From Brachypodium distachyon (Eukaryota; Streptophyta; Magnoliopsida; Poales; Poaceae), in assembly GCF_000005505.3 (NCBI RefSeq), contig NC_016134.3:13994624-14058623 (forward strand): 64,000 nucleotides of DNA, read 5' to 3'. Both the position numbers and the translations under genes were made by a program. The notes under the pieces were generated by a model that saw nothing but the letters and a program-made list of their open reading frames with translations, was not told where the DNA came from and did no database searches. The number at the start of each line of letters is the position of its first letter. The first letter of the stretch is position 1. Below, piece by piece: positions 47,737 to 62,324 of the stretch.

Positions 47737-50700
47737 TACTATTACAAAACACAACATAAGTGACGGGTCATCAGTGACAGGGCTTCCCTGTCCGTCACTG
47801 ATGAAGTTCATCAGTGACGGGCGCATAACACCCGTCACTGATGACGCCTCAGCAGTGGCGGGCGTACCACGCCCGTCACTAATGAACCCTCATCAGTGAC
47901 GCGCACAGAGAGCCCGTCACTAACGGCCAAATATGAAAAATTGCAAAAATCACAAAAACACGCATCAGTGGCGGGCCTTGATGCAAAGCCCGACACTGAT
48001 GACCCCTGAAGATTGAAAAAATCATAACTAATTCATAAAAAATCAAAAAAATGTGATTCTTTTTATTGAAGTCTTGTTTTTTTCTTGCTTAACATAGCGG
48101 AACAATAACATCAGATGGTAACATTTTAAAAATGACCCCTGTTTATAGGGGCCCCAAAATCTTCACATCTTGTCTTTTCCCACAGTTGAACTTTAGGTTT
48201 TAAGCCAGATGATCAAACTTTTGTCCACATATGCCATATTTCATGATAATATATTCATGTTTCGCATATAAGTGCATCTTGTCATGTCAAGCAATATAGT
48301 CAAAGAGATTTAGAAATTTTAGGTTCAAAAAATATGAGTTACCATTTTTTATATGTTATTATTCATATTTGGGACCATCAGCGGCGGTCGTTATCTTTGG
48401 GCCCGCCACTAATGCTCTCAGGATTTTTCATTGCTAATAACCACAGATCCATGTGCTCTTACCCTATTGGCCGAGCAAAGAACGCATCGGATCTAGGGCC
48501 CACCTCTCTTCCCATCCTCCTCCCAGTATTTTCTCCCGATCTACCTCCCTTCCGATCCCCTGGCCTTCTCTCTCCCTTTTCCTCTAGCCGCGGGTGTCCA
48601 AGCTCCCCTCTCCCCTTTCTCCACACTAGCTGAAAAGACCTCGATGTCGCCTAGAGGGGGGGTGAATAGGCGCTTTAAAAACTTTTACGGATTTGGCTCT
48701 ATATAACCTAAATGTGGATTTAAACTAGTTGGATATTTTCAAGCACAAATCCTGAATATGCTAGGCTCAACTATAGTGCACCAACAACTTAAGCAATAAC
48801 AAGATGAGCACTTATATTAATCAATAAGCTAGCACAAGATATATAAGATAGGACATGGCACATAGCACATATAAGATAATATATGACTTCAAGCACGATG
48901 GCTATCACAAATTAAAACACAAGTGAATGAACTCGGTTTAGTAATACCCGAGGCACGCGGAAACGGTGATTTATCCCGATGTTCACTTCCTAAGAAGCTA
49001 ATCACCGTTGGAGAGGTGCGGGCACCACAAGAGGTAACCCGAATAGCCGTGAAAGTGCACACCCAACTTCTTGAGCCTCCCACACCAAAGTAGGAGTTCA
49101 ATCACTAAGATGGCTAGTTTATTCCTCCACTCCGGAGATGGCAAGCTCCATAACCAATTCACAAAGCACCACAAAGGAGAACCTTGTGCCTCTTCACAAT
49201 CTCCACGAAGAGGTCACCGGGGCAACAACCACCAAGCCGTCTAAGAGGAGAACCTCCAAGAGTAACAAGCTCACGGGCTCTCACTCGAACTAATCAAGGT
49301 GGAGAGCTCAAAACAATGCACCAAATGCAAAGCAAGAACACAAGAAATGCTCAAATCCCTCTCTCCCAAATCTCACCCAAATCAACAAATGGATTGGAGA
49401 AATTAGAGAGGAGGAACAAAGGAGGAACTCAACAAATGAACCCTCCAAATAGATCTACAAACTCCCTTCAATTTTATGGAAGATTTGGGGCTTGCGGGAG
49501 GTGGAGAAAGCTCTCAAAGAATGGGGATTTTCGGCTCTTGGAACCCTTGACCCGATGGGGAAGAACACCCCTGTTTATAGGGGCCCCAAAATCTGCCCGT
49601 TGGACACAGATTTTGCGACCAGGAGGCATTCTCGGAGGCTTCGGGATTCATTCCGGACAAACCCGAAGCTACTGGACACACCCGGAGGCAATCCCGGAGA
49701 TTCCGGATTTAAATCCGGGCTGCCCAAAACTGCAGCACAACACACACGAAAACGGCGATAACTTTTGCAAACGAACTCCGATTTCGATGAACTTGGACTT
49801 GTTTCGAAGATAACAACGAGATCTATGAACTCACGCAGAAATACAACAAAGATCAACCAAAAGAGATGATGCAAAATATACAAAGGTTTGAGCACTCTAC
49901 GCACGACGAGTTGAAGCAACGTACTCGAAAGCCCCTCTTGATAGAATGGCTATCGAACCAATAAACCGATCTCCCACCAAACTCCTTGAGACCGGTAAAA
50001 CTAGAAAAACCTAGATAGAATATACCTTTGCCTTGAGCAATCCACTTTAGGTTGATGTAGGCGTTCGTGCTTGTCTCATGGAACACTTCACTTCATCACG
50101 GTCACTTGGTGAAGATTGTCAATTTGCTCCCCTATACTCCAATGTGGGAGACCTTCACTTTAAGCTCATCTTCACATCTCCATTATCACCAAATGCATGG
50201 CAAGCTTTAAGCATGTATCTTCTCGGGATGCTTATCTTGAGCTTGCCCTTTGTCAATCTTGATGACCGTCTCCATATGGGCTATATAAGATTGTTTCTTC
50301 AAAGCTCACTCATATGTATCACCTAAACCTCAACCAAAAATAACATAGACATAATATGGGTTAGTCCATAAGTGCACTATACAATTGCTTACCATATGAT
50401 TCATGTATATAATCGACGGAGTGCTTTTCTTGGCCTTGCTCTTCTCAACCTTGATGAAACATCACCACTTGATCTCATCTCTCATGGGCTATATGCAATC
50501 TTCGATCCAAATCCATGAGTTTCACTTGAATCCAATCTTTGCACTTCTTCTTGGTCAACCTTCATATTTGCTTTACTCCATCTTTATGATACCATGAATA
50601 TCACGTTAGTCCTCTTCATCTTCTAACACAAAATCTTGAGACACCAAATGGATTCTTCACTCGATTACTTGCTCCATGACTTGGTTAACTATGACTCAAC

Positions 50701-51804
50701 TCATGAGCTCAACATAACCTTATCATGAAACCATATGTTGAAACCTTATCTTGTAACCATTCTCTCAAGATATTAATCCTTCACGGGAACTTCACTTTCT
50801 TCTTCTTGGTAATATTTGATTCACTCATTGAAATCCAATAACTTCATGCCTTCAATTCAATATACTTTTCTTACTAGCATTCCTTGAATTAAAGCTCAAT
50901 GCAAACAACTTATGCAAAAAGATTGTCATCGGATACCAAAACCACACATCCAATTGTCAACAACTCAATGTATATCTTTATCTTCATGATATTTATCATT
51001 GAATTAACCAAGTGGTCTTCATTCATTGCCTATAAAACATTCCTTCAATTATATCTCAACTAAAACATTAGTCCATAAAAATTATCATTAATTACCAAAA
51101 CCACACGTGGGCAACATGCACTTCACAAGGAGCAGCGGCCGCCGCCTCCACCACCGGATCCGGCGACCTCAACCCCGGCCACCACTGGATCCGCCGCCGG
51201 ACCCTGGCGACGATGCACGCAAACGGCCCCGACCCTGGCCGCCGCCGGATCCCGCCCTGACCCCGACCCCTGCCCTGGCCCCGCTCGCCCCGCCGCCGGC
51301 CACACTCGCCCCGAGCCTCGCCCCGCCTCCGGTATGATATGTCTCTCCCTCTCGGTTCTCTCACTCTCCATCTCTCTTTCTCTCCATGTCCAGATCGAGC
51401 CCGTCGCCTTCCCCACCTCCGCGAGCTCGACCTCCCGCCAGATCCGGTCGCCCCAACCCCGCCACCTCGGGATCCGCCTCTCCATCTCTCTTGCGGTGCA
51501 GCACATCAGCGCCGCCATGGAGATAAGCCCGATGCCGCCGTGGAGCCGAGGACGGCAACGCCCATGAGACTATTTGTAATCTGTGATTTTGTGTATCCGT
51601 GATTCGTTGATCTGTGATTTTGTGTCTCCGTGATTCATTGATTTGTGATTTGTGATCTCTGTATCCATGATTTGTGAAAATTTTGCAGGCTACGGGCCTG
51701 CTTTTTAAAAAAATTCTCAAAATGCTATCAATGTCGGTCAAGAAGGACGCCCGCCACTGATGTACCTGTTTTGACCGTTACTGGTCGCCGTTTTTGTAGT
51801 AGTG
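47737..51804. mobile_element. Complete non-autonomous CACTA-type element
   Basis: 4068 bp. The left end TACTATTACAAAA matches the complement of the right end, CACTACTACAAAAACGG. ATA flanks both sides (47734-47736 and 51805-51807), the 3-bp target duplication of CACTA elements. Subterminal repeats of CAGTGACGGG and CCCGTCACTGATG lie at 47757-48000; right-hand counterparts lie near 48375 and 51730-51790. No transposase is present. The interior contains a nested insertion (about 48640-51124) and a proline-rich GC island (51116-51560). Copies would depend on a transposase from elsewhere. Confidence 0.85.
48640..51124. mobile_element. Unclassified repeat nested in the CACTA element
   Basis: Begins near TGTCGCCTAGAGGGGGGTGAATAGGC and ends near CCAAAACCACACGTGGGCAACATGCACTTCA, end sequences I recall as belonging to one dispersed grass repeat. 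It is 2.5 kb and AT-rich. A 209-codon frame at 49184-49813 shows no domain. The TG..CA borders suggest an LTR-derived element, but the 5-bp flanks do not match, so the class is open. Confidence 0.45.
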
Positions 51805-52644
51805 ATATTTGTTCTCATAGATCATATAATCCATATTTGTTCTCATTGTAATGATTTGTGTCAAATATTTCCTTCTTTTCTAGTTACAATGTTTTCACTT
51901 AGTAGTCGTCAATTCACCTCCCATGCCTCTCCTCCTTGAGCACCGGCAACTGACAAATGGGTCCGTCCGAATACAGTGACCTCACATTTTTCTATTGCTT
52001 CGAACTCCAATCTCCTCCGGTATCTTCTTTCTTTTGCAGGACTCCTCCCCCAATCGACCTGCAGCAGCCGCCTCCATTCTCTAATCCCCAATTCCCTATC
52101 ATCCGGACTATTAAAGTAGTGACAAAAATCAAACACAGAGTTTTATGTTCCATCACAATGTAAGGTGTGCCGTAGCGGCGCACGGGCAAATGCAGTCCGA
52201 AGCCACCCACCAGCTGAGTCTTTTATAGAAGATAAAGATATAAGGAACGATATGAATCTGTTGATAACAATCTTAAAGTTATCAAAGATCTTGAACAAGG
52301 TAGAGCTGCTTCATCCTTATCTAGTATTAAAAAGATAATGACATGGATCCACGCTTCATTAAAAAAACATATACTTTTGATCTTGATGCTTGTGCAGGGT
52401 TAATTTGTTATCTGCCTCGGAGGATGATCATGGATGGAGACATTGCTGATCTATTTGAAGCAACCCTTAATTTTAGTGGTAAAATAATAGAAGAAGTTTC
52501 ACTGGCTGTGTTATTGTTAGTTCTGAACCCAAGGTTAGGCGTAAGAAAGGTAGAAAAAGGAAATAGTTTTTCATGTCAGGTATTAGCTGTAATGCTAGAG
52601 ATTTAGGTCATGATAGGGGTTAATGAAATATGCTCTAAATAATA
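51805..52644. other. Spacer right of the CACTA element
   Basis: Contains a direct repeat of GATCATATAATCCATATTTG-like sequence that is also found at the left flank (47721-47736). A GC hairpin GTGCCGTAGCGGCGCACGGGC at 52167-52187 is Helitron-like but lacks CTAG. No gene recognised. Confidence 0.35.
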
Positions 52645-52898
52645 CTCATTCCGTCTCAAATTAGTTCTACATGCAACTTCATAGAGATAAAATAAGTCAA
52701 ATGGACAAAATACCACTTAGTCTCCCTCTTCATATTTCATAAATTTATTACATCAGGCATTTAATCTTTCTCCAATCTTTACTTATTCCTCATCTCTCTA
52801 ATCCAATAGAATGATACCATTTAAATTGTTTGTCTAGAAAAGTAGCACAACGATTAATGATTGATTTACACTCTAAAAGTAATATGAAACGAAAGCAG
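52645..52898. mobile_element. Stowaway-like MITE, 254 bp
   Basis: Left end CTCATTCCGTCTCAAATTA after TA; right end TAATATGAAACGAAAGCAG before TA. The arms are diverged but alignable. The AT-rich interior is noncoding. Confidence 0.6.
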
Positions 52899-53041
52899 TA
52901 CAGTTGATCACTTGATCATTTCCTTGGACCCATGAATATAAAAAAGTATCCAAGAAAACTTGTAAGGATTATTTATGCAACTAATATGAAAGAAAGCAGT
53001 ACGGTTGATCACTTGATCATTTCCTTGGACCCATGAATATC
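52881..53041. repeat. Direct repeat including a MITE end
   Basis: 52881-52940 and 52983-53041 share AATATGAAA, GAAAGCAGTAC and GTTGATCACTTGATCATTTC. The second copy repeats the MITE's right end and its flank, so the duplication came after the insertion. Confidence 0.8.
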
Positions 53042-53760
53042 AAAGAGTTTTGATTTATTTCACCCTTGTTTCAAAAGTATGAAAGAAGAACTAACCCCCC
53101 CCCCCCCCCGCCCACCCCACCACACACACACAACAAAAAAAGAGAAAAAATACTACTCATTCCGATCCATAATAAGTGTAAGTGATTTGGATAGGAGAAA
53201 ATATCATAGTAAAGACAAAAGAATCGCGAGATGGGTGGAAAACCATCGATCACACGTGTGATGTCATTGTAGTGTGCGGTGATGGGGGGGCAGGAGACTT
53301 GGCTGGTTGACCCTTGAGGGCGAGAGACTCGTAATTAGAGAGGTCGGTCTCACAGGATCGAAGACGAAGAATTGACATGTCAACGAGTTTGCCTTGAGAC
53401 AAATAGACTGCTGTCGATCAATGAGATCCACTTGGATGTTGTGTGGAGGGTATTGAAGGTGGGTGCCCCGTGGGAACATGCTCTTTGGATAAGATTCGCA
53501 TTTATTCTTCAATTGAATTAAGTACCAAATTCTCTTTCTCAACCTAATTTTAAGATCCATAAAAACTTTTGTAGGGGGTGCATCAAAGCAAAGCTCTTAA
53601 AACAATGAGACAACGACCCACCATATTTATATTACCATTAAAACGTCGTCGTATATTGCCCACCGGGCTAGTATATATCACATTCCACAAGCAGTTCCAA
53701 TGGCTCTCATCAGCTCACATCTATGATCCTAAACATAAACGGTGGCAAATGGACAATAAG
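53042..53760. other. Intergenic sequence
   Basis: Contains a poly-C run (53095-53109), a CACACA tract and a left-end fragment of a Stowaway-like element near 53154 (CTACTCATTCCGATCCATAA). No gene recognised. Confidence 0.35.
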
Positions 53761-54073
53761 GGCATGTACAATGGTTTATGAGATTGGACCCTCTCAGTGT
53801 TTCATGTCATTTAGAAAAACAACAAAACATGTTGTACAATAGGTTATCTTTTAGTACATATCTTACAATTAATGTTTATATGAATAAAATTAAATAAGTA
53901 AATATTAAGAAAGATGAAATCTAGTACAATGACAATTTTGGCTTATCATTCTTGTGAAAAGATCATCTCTCAATTAAGAGAAGGCTCAAGCTTTTTCATT
54001 TTTTTTTTCCACGTCATCAATTATCCTATGTGACATTGCTAAGAAAAACTGATGTCACCTCATTGTACATGCC
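53761..54073. mobile_element. MITE with perfect 13-bp inverted ends
   Basis: GGCATGTACAATG at 53761-53773 pairs exactly with CATTGTACATGCC at 54061-54073. The interior is AT-rich and 313 bp overall. The flanks do not show a clear target duplication. Probably Mutator- or hAT-derived. Confidence 0.65.
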
Positions 54074-54614
54074 GTAAGTGGCCACCATTTACATCCCTAA
54101 TTACCATAAACTTACCATTTATATAGTCTAAACTATCTACTCCCTGGGTAACCGTATCCTCTGAATTCACCATTTTCTTTGCATCCCTTTCATGCGTATC
54201 CAACCATCCGATTCAAAATCATCGCCCTGTGATGCATGCCTTACTTTTTTGCAAAGACATGCCCACCCCCCGTCAAAGTCGGAGAGGGATCCCCTGACTT
54301 TATAGTCACTGACATGTGGACCCAGCCCCACGTGCCAATGACTCGGGATCCAAGTCGGTCAAAGGCAGCCCTGCAGATTTGCAAATACATCCTGCATCCA
54401 ATTGTTAAGCTTACACACCCGGATCCCTTCCGCTACGGCTGCAATCAGCATCATTAGAGCATTTTCAATGCAAGGTGTTTAGGGTGGTGTTTGCATAAAA
54501 TAAACCGGCTTTTGTCTAAACACTGGTGCTTGTGTTCTATATGATAGATACTTAATTAGACACCTCTAATATAAAAATAAGCACCGGTGCTTGAGAATAA
54601 ACCGGTTTAATTTT

Positions 54615-54830
54615 GTAACACTGCGCTCCTCGAGAATGGAACCCTTCACTTGCGACGGCTGCCTTCAATTTGCTCGAAAATTTCAGGAAAGATAAACACG
54701 CCTCCTTGAGCCCACGGCAGCCATGCTCCTCGTGCGGACGTCCCTCCCTGCACAGCTTGTACTCGCGTATGAGCTTCAACCTCTCGAGCTCATACCGATC
54801 GGCCGCCACGAGCAAGCTCTGAGCCATCGC
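54615..54830 (-). pseudogene. MATH-BTB C-terminal fragment
   Basis: Minus-strand residues LLVAADRYELERLKLIREYKLC and HGCRGLKEACLSFLKF closely match the C-terminal part of the MATH-BTB relic at 26.4-26.6 kb. The stretch joining them is shortened and no MATH or BTB domain is present. A dead fragment of the same family. Confidence 0.7.
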
Positions 54831-55029
54831 TGTTATTTCACCGTCGCCCCATCGTCTGAGCAGCGAGTCGGTCTAGATTTTGAACACTCCAGCATCCATG
54901 TGTTCAGCGACCAATCTATGGCAAAACCATTTCTGCACTTGTAACAAATTTTATATTTATGTTCATAGCATCGTTTCGGGCAAGAAGGCCGCATCTACCG
55001 CGGCATGTTACCCCTCCAATAAAGTACTA

Positions 55030-55129
55030 CCTCAGTTCCTTAGGTTCCTAAATTCTTGTCGAAATATTACGTGTATCTAGACACTTTTTAGGAATAGATA
55101 CATCGACAAGAATTTAGAAACGGAGGGAG
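55030..55129. mobile_element. Stowaway-type MITE, shortened copy
   Basis: 100 bp between TA dinucleotides, ends CCTCAGTTCCTTAGG and TTTAGAAACGGAGGGAG. The arms CTAAATTCTTGTCG and CGACAAGAATTTAG pair. It lies 465 bp downstream of the RPL5 stop codon. Confidence 0.75.
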
Positions 55130-55593
55130 TATTTCCCCATCAACAGAATTATCAGAATTCTTACTCAGCAGTTTTGATTCTTTCTCAGAGTTCCGAAATT
55201 CTCTAGGCAAGGTTTGCATTAGGATGTAAAAGAAATAACGACCATGCAGAGATGAGAAGGCCTCGCAAATGATCCCGTAATAAAAAAACAAAATGATTCA
55301 AACAGCAATGCCAGCACAATATATAATTGAAAAACTTAAGCCAGACACCTACGGACGACAAAACTTCAGAATCAGGGAAAACCATCGAAACTGATACTAG
55401 ATCAACAAACTCAGAGACATCATAAAACCAGCAGATCGTCATATAATTAAGATAATCTATAGCTCCAGCATGATCCTCAAAACTGAAAGAAACAGGTTCA
55501 TCTTGCACAGTGACCAACTTCAACAAGGGGTGAATGACATGGAGCAAGTTTGGCTCAAAGCATAAAGATAGAACTACTAAGAGACTACACTCT

Positions 55594-57964
<2,371 letters not shown>

Positions 57965-58081
57965 TTTCGCTGGCTGCGGCGGGGGAGAACAGAAGCAGCG
58001 GCGGCGGCGGCTGCTGCTCTTGGGATGCGACAGGGAGGCGACGGAGTGGGGAATGGGAGGGGCATTTTATTCGGATGGGAG

Positions 58082-58183
58082 AAACCCTAGAGGGGTTCGG
58101 GTGGATGGATGGGATGAGGAGCTGCGGATGGACGGCTCTGATTGGCGCAGGGTTTTTCTCCGTGGGCTGAATGGGCCTGGGCC
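58082..58183 (-). promoter_or_regulatory. RPL5 promoter motifs: telo-box and site II elements
   Basis: AAACCCTAG at 58082-58090 is a telo-box. TGGGCT at 58163, TGGGCC at 58172 and TGGGCC at 58178 are site II elements, bound by TCP factors in plants. They lie about 120-220 bp upstream of the start codon. The pairing is typical of plant ribosomal protein genes. Confidence 0.7.
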
Positions 58184-58199
58184 GGGAAATTGGTTATGG

Positions 58200-59140
58200 C
58201 TTCTGGTATTCAGGACCTTCGACTAATTCTCTCAAAAAAAATTAGAAGACTTGGGCTCTAAACGCGGGAACAGTTTCGGCCCATATAGGATTTTTCTGTA
58301 GACGAAGGGGACGACGCTTCCTGTTAGGGCCTTTGGCCCGCTCCAGGAGCTTCGTTTGAAGCTTGAAAACGATCTTTTTCTTTTCTTTTTCTTTTTTTTA
58401 AGCTTGAACACGATCTTCCTTTTTCTGGACTTTTTTCCCTGCGTGAGTACCGCCTAGAGTTTGTTTGGTTGGGTCCTGGTGATATGTAACGTCAGGATTT
58501 TTAAAAGGCCATTAGCATCTTCTATTTTTTTTACAGCAATTAGCATCTTCTCTTAAATAATGACAACCATTACAAAGGGATTAGAAGCCTCTTCGCGTGA
58601 ACGATGTGTGTTTGACCACGCCACCAGTGTAATTGAGGAGACATTGCATTGGAGCTTCTTGAATCTTGATCCATTAATTGCTTTTATGGACCGAAATTCG
58701 ATCAAACATTGTTGCCCGTACGGTCGATCGAACGTTTTTCATGTTTTATGGTCGATCTTAACATTCAGGCCCGTACAGTGGCAGGTGCGAGGTGGGCAAC
58801 TTTTCAGGGCCTCCAAAAAATAGGGGGCCCCAAATCTAGGCTTAATAGTGGTCCTGATTAGTGCTTAGCCATCCTTAATTAACACAAAAGAAAAAACATT
58901 AAACGGAAAAGAGAAAAGCCCGTGAAGGCAAAGGAAAAACAGGCCTGCTCGGCTGCAACTCGTTGTGTGCACGGATGGATCGATAGGCAGCAGGGGCCAG
59001 GGTGGGGCCGCGGGGAGGTCAGTTTTTTTTTCAGCCGTTGGGAGGTCAGCTTTATTTGCTTGGTCTGCTTCTACATATAGAACCTTTATTATTTCAACAT
59101 AAAATTTGAATTTTTCAATCTATTACGAAGATATCGTATA
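58200..59140. other. Intergenic sequence upstream of RPL5
   Basis: Contains another GGCCCA near 58278 and T-rich tracts. No gene recognised on either strand. Confidence 0.4.
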
Positions 59141-59240
59141 CTTTCTCCATCCCATATTAAGTGATAAAATATTATATGTATTTAGACGTTTATTTGGATA
59201 GAGATACATCCATATTTGAGCAAATTTGGATCAGTGGGAG
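59141..59240. mobile_element. Stowaway-type MITE, decayed right end
   Basis: Left CTTTCTCCATCCCATATTAAG after TA, shared interior, and right end GGATCAGTGGGAG before TA. 100 bp. Confidence 0.7.
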
Positions 59241-59920
59241 TATTAAAGTAATATAATTAAGTATAATATATTTTGATTATGTGACATTTTTTATTATTAA
59301 AGCCCCATTTCATATTTCGCACCAGGCCCGGAATTCCTACACACGGCGGCCCTGTTAGCATTAGTTGCGGTCGCTTCGCGCTTCGTAGGCGTGGATATGA
59401 CGCATCCATCCATCCATCGATCATCATTTGGGACTAAGACCAATTTTGCTAGCAGCATGACAGACGAAGGAGACGGCTTACCAAACAATGATGTTGGTTT
59501 CCCTGGGAGTAGACAAGCTTTTGGGTTTATATCATTTTGTGGTTATGTACAGGGAGGGAGGGAGTCACGTGGACACGGACATGACAAGCGAGCCGGGCGA
59601 CATAGCACGCGCGGTAGACTGCAGGACTGAAAAAGTGAAAATGTTGACCCAGCGCCTAGCGACGACCTAGCTAAGCTTAAGTTAAGCCAGTCGCGGGGTT
59701 AGGTTCGTCGATGATCACACTACTTTTTCCCTTGTATATACAACAACAATAAGCATCGATCTCCAAGCAGCAAAAACTTGTCAGGGAAATAATAAAAAGA
59801 ATAAAGAATTAATCAAAGGACGAAGCTGTGTTCACATGTTAATTTAGCATGGTCAGAACACGAAATTTCCACAAAATCCAGTGTCGATATGGCTTCATCT
59901 TTATTGAGTTTATCACAAGC
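59241..59920. other. Intergenic sequence
   Basis: No gene recognised. Short frames around 59391-59670 have no family resemblance. Confidence 0.35.
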
Positions 59921-60464
59921 CTAGTAGAATGCCCGTACGTTGCGACGGCCTCTTAAACATGTGTGAGCGAAAATTCATGTTTATACAAAACATAACAATA
60001 TAATTGAACATTCAATCAAAATGATATCTGGGTCGATGCTACCAGCCGCGGCCACGGACATGACACCAAGTCCACACCGCTCGCTGGCCGTGGCTGGCGT
60101 CAGAAGAAGGTCATGGAGCACGCGGTGGCGCAGTGCACGAGGAACTGCGCGGCGGTGGATAGCGCCGGTAAGCTCTGGACCCCTTTGCTCGTCTCTTCCA
60201 CGGGAATCTAATCTGGCGCCGACGCGTATCACCGCAGGGAGGTGCTGCGCGGGCAGTTGAGTCGGCGACGGCGGCCCGGTAAGGCAGCGTTGTGGGAATA
60301 GAAAAAGAAAAATTCGATGGAGGGTAAGGTGACACGGAACATCAGGACATACACGGAAATTGATGCACGACGGACGACGACGGAGGAAACCTTCCTGCTT
60401 TTATTATTATATAAATAATATATATATACATATATATATATGTACATATATATATATGGATAGA
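59921..60464 (-). mobile_element. Small Helitron candidate with a GC-rich insert
   Basis: On the minus strand it starts TCTATCCATATATATATG after an A (60465) and ends CCGTCGCAACGTACGGGCATTCTACTAG at 59921, a hairpin plus CTAG; the next base is G rather than T. The middle (60030-60260) is GC-rich and coding-like (plus strand MEHAVAQCTRNCAAVD) but not identified. A (TA)-rich tract fills 60407-60459. Confidence 0.45.
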
Positions 60465-60742
60465 TCAATCTGATGCACACGCAAACACACAGTCAAATAT
60501 TTAGGGCCAAAGGACATGTGCCTAATCTTTTTTTTATTTCTTACTATCTCCCAAATCCCACGCTACAAAGACTAGCCTGCTGCACGTGTGTGTATATATG
60601 CAACCAGATTACCAGACCCAACTCATCACCCGACTAGGACTTATAGCCTAATTGACTTGTACGTGACTAACTCCAAGGCTATAAACACTAGCTATTGCGT
60701 GTACTAATTTTCAGTAGGCAAGACTATTCCAACAATCTTCTA

Positions 60743-60829
60743 TTCCCATCGTCGCATATTAAATGATGAAATATTACATGTATTTGGACGTTTTTTGGTA
60801 TATATACATCTATATTTGGACAAATTTGA
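60743..60829. mobile_element. Stowaway-type MITE, truncated
   Basis: TTCCCATCGTCGCATATTAAATG after TA and the shared interior through ATATTTGGACAAATTTGA. The right inverted end is missing. Confidence 0.6.
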
Positions 60830-61658
60830 TTTATGAGACCTCCGGATCATATTTCGCAGTCGTCAAGGGGACGGAAAGACAATTATTAGAGCATCCCTAA
60901 TAAATGAAGTAAAATAGAGCATCCTGAAGAAGTTTTAGGACAATAAAACTGTTTGTGTTTTCCTAGATGATGATGTATTTTAGGGCACGACTGCCACACA
61001 AGACGGTGTTAAAATATGGCACGGTTGCCTCTGCGTGGTCAAGGAATCGGGCCGACTGCCGATGCGTCCTGCGTGATCGAGGAATCGGGCTGGCGGTCGC
61101 CTCTTCTGTCGCAGGATGCTCGGCGGATGGTGGTGCGCATAATTGGCCGATGGGAGATGGTGGTGTGTGGTAGAACCCTACCTCTACCTGCTTGGCGGAT
61201 GGCGGCGTGTCACGCGACGATCGACGGATGGGTGGCGGAGGTTCGAAGATGACTGACGCTCGCGCGGTGAAGGGCTGCAATTGACTAAAGGTTGCGCTGC
61301 TCCGAGCCCCGATTCAGATTGGCGGCTGTGACAGGAGAGGGCATCCAGAGCAGTGGAACACATATAAAAATGCATGACATGTTAGGACGGCTAGATCCCA
61401 TTGTTAGCAATAATCTTGATTCGTGTATCTGCATGCTTAGTTTTCGTTTATGCATGTAGTCAGGCGTCCGGCGAGCGGCGAGCGATGCGTACGAGTCCGG
61501 CAAAGTTTCAGCTAGATGAGCGTGAAGGTGAGATGCCAAGAGGTGTTGTGCGATGCAACACGGAGGCGAGCTGCCGTCGTGCCGTGCGATGCGGCCGGTC
61601 ACGGGAAGCTGAACAAGCCCGGCCATATCGAGTGCTAGCTGCATGTGTTGGCTGGACG
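60830..61658. other. Intergenic sequence, GC-rich in part
   Basis: 61010-61260 is GC-rich with overlapping open frames on both strands and a short repeat (GAGGAATCGGGC and AAGGAATCGGGC). No family recognised. Confidence 0.35.
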
Positions 61659-61970
61659 TGTTGATCCTAGAGTGATTCTAGGAGAAAGAAGAGGTCGTGA
61701 TTAGTTAGTTGTTAGGAGCTGGCCGAGTCGTAATCAGCTTGCGAGGCCTGGAGTGATTTCAGGAGGTGCAGATCTCGGTTAGGTGCACGTAGCGTGAGTT
61801 TAGGGATTAGTGGCCTGAGATTGGCTCTATTTAAGGCATTGTAATCAGCTTTATTTAAAAACAAGAAAGAGGAATAGAATGAGAGAAAAAAGCTCGGTTG
61901 TGAGAGGCAGCTCGAGGCCAAAAATCTTGCTTTTCTTTTCTTGTGTGAGTTGAGAGATTCAGCTCCAACA
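61659..61970 (+). mobile_element. Possible solo LTR
   Basis: 312 bp starting TGTTGATCCTAGAGTG and ending TTCAGCTCCAACA, with a TATTTAAGG box and GAATAGAATGAGAG near the 3' end as in small LTRs. The 5-bp flanks (GGACG and CCAAA) differ, and no primer-binding site or polypurine tract adjoins it, so it is only a candidate. Confidence 0.4.
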
Positions 61971-62324
61971 CCAAAGGGCCTGCCCGACCCATTTACAAAT
62001 TTTCTTACATTTTCCATGTATTTTGTATGGGGCTAAATGGGCCCGGTCCAGGTTGGTGGGTCGTGTCGGGGCCTTCCGTCGTAACGGATCGGCACATTCC
62101 GTTTATGTGTGGACCTGTGGCGCTGGGCCTAGGTAAGCTTGATTAGTAGCGGAGCGGGCCGTGCTGCCCCAAGGCCGGCCCGGACGTTGCTCAGCTATAG
62201 GTTGGCCCTCATGAATTTTTTTTTTGGATCTGCCGTACAATGAAATCCATAAAAAAAATCCCGTGGTTTCAAATCCTAAAAATCTAACGTGTTGTATCTA
62301 ACTATGAAACGGAAGGAGTAACTC
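61971..62324. other. Spacer with a Stowaway remnant
   Basis: GC-rich to 62200. Near 62300-62318 the sequence TATGAAACGGAAGGAG followed by TA is a lone right end of a Stowaway element. No gene recognised. Confidence 0.35.

Noticed and set aside
49184..49813. 209-codon open frame on the plus strand
   Set aside because: Lies wholly inside the nested repeat in the CACTA element and matches no known transposon protein.
60963..61280. GC-rich overlapping frames that could be a small gene
   Set aside because: Open on both strands with no family match, splice sites or promoter motifs.
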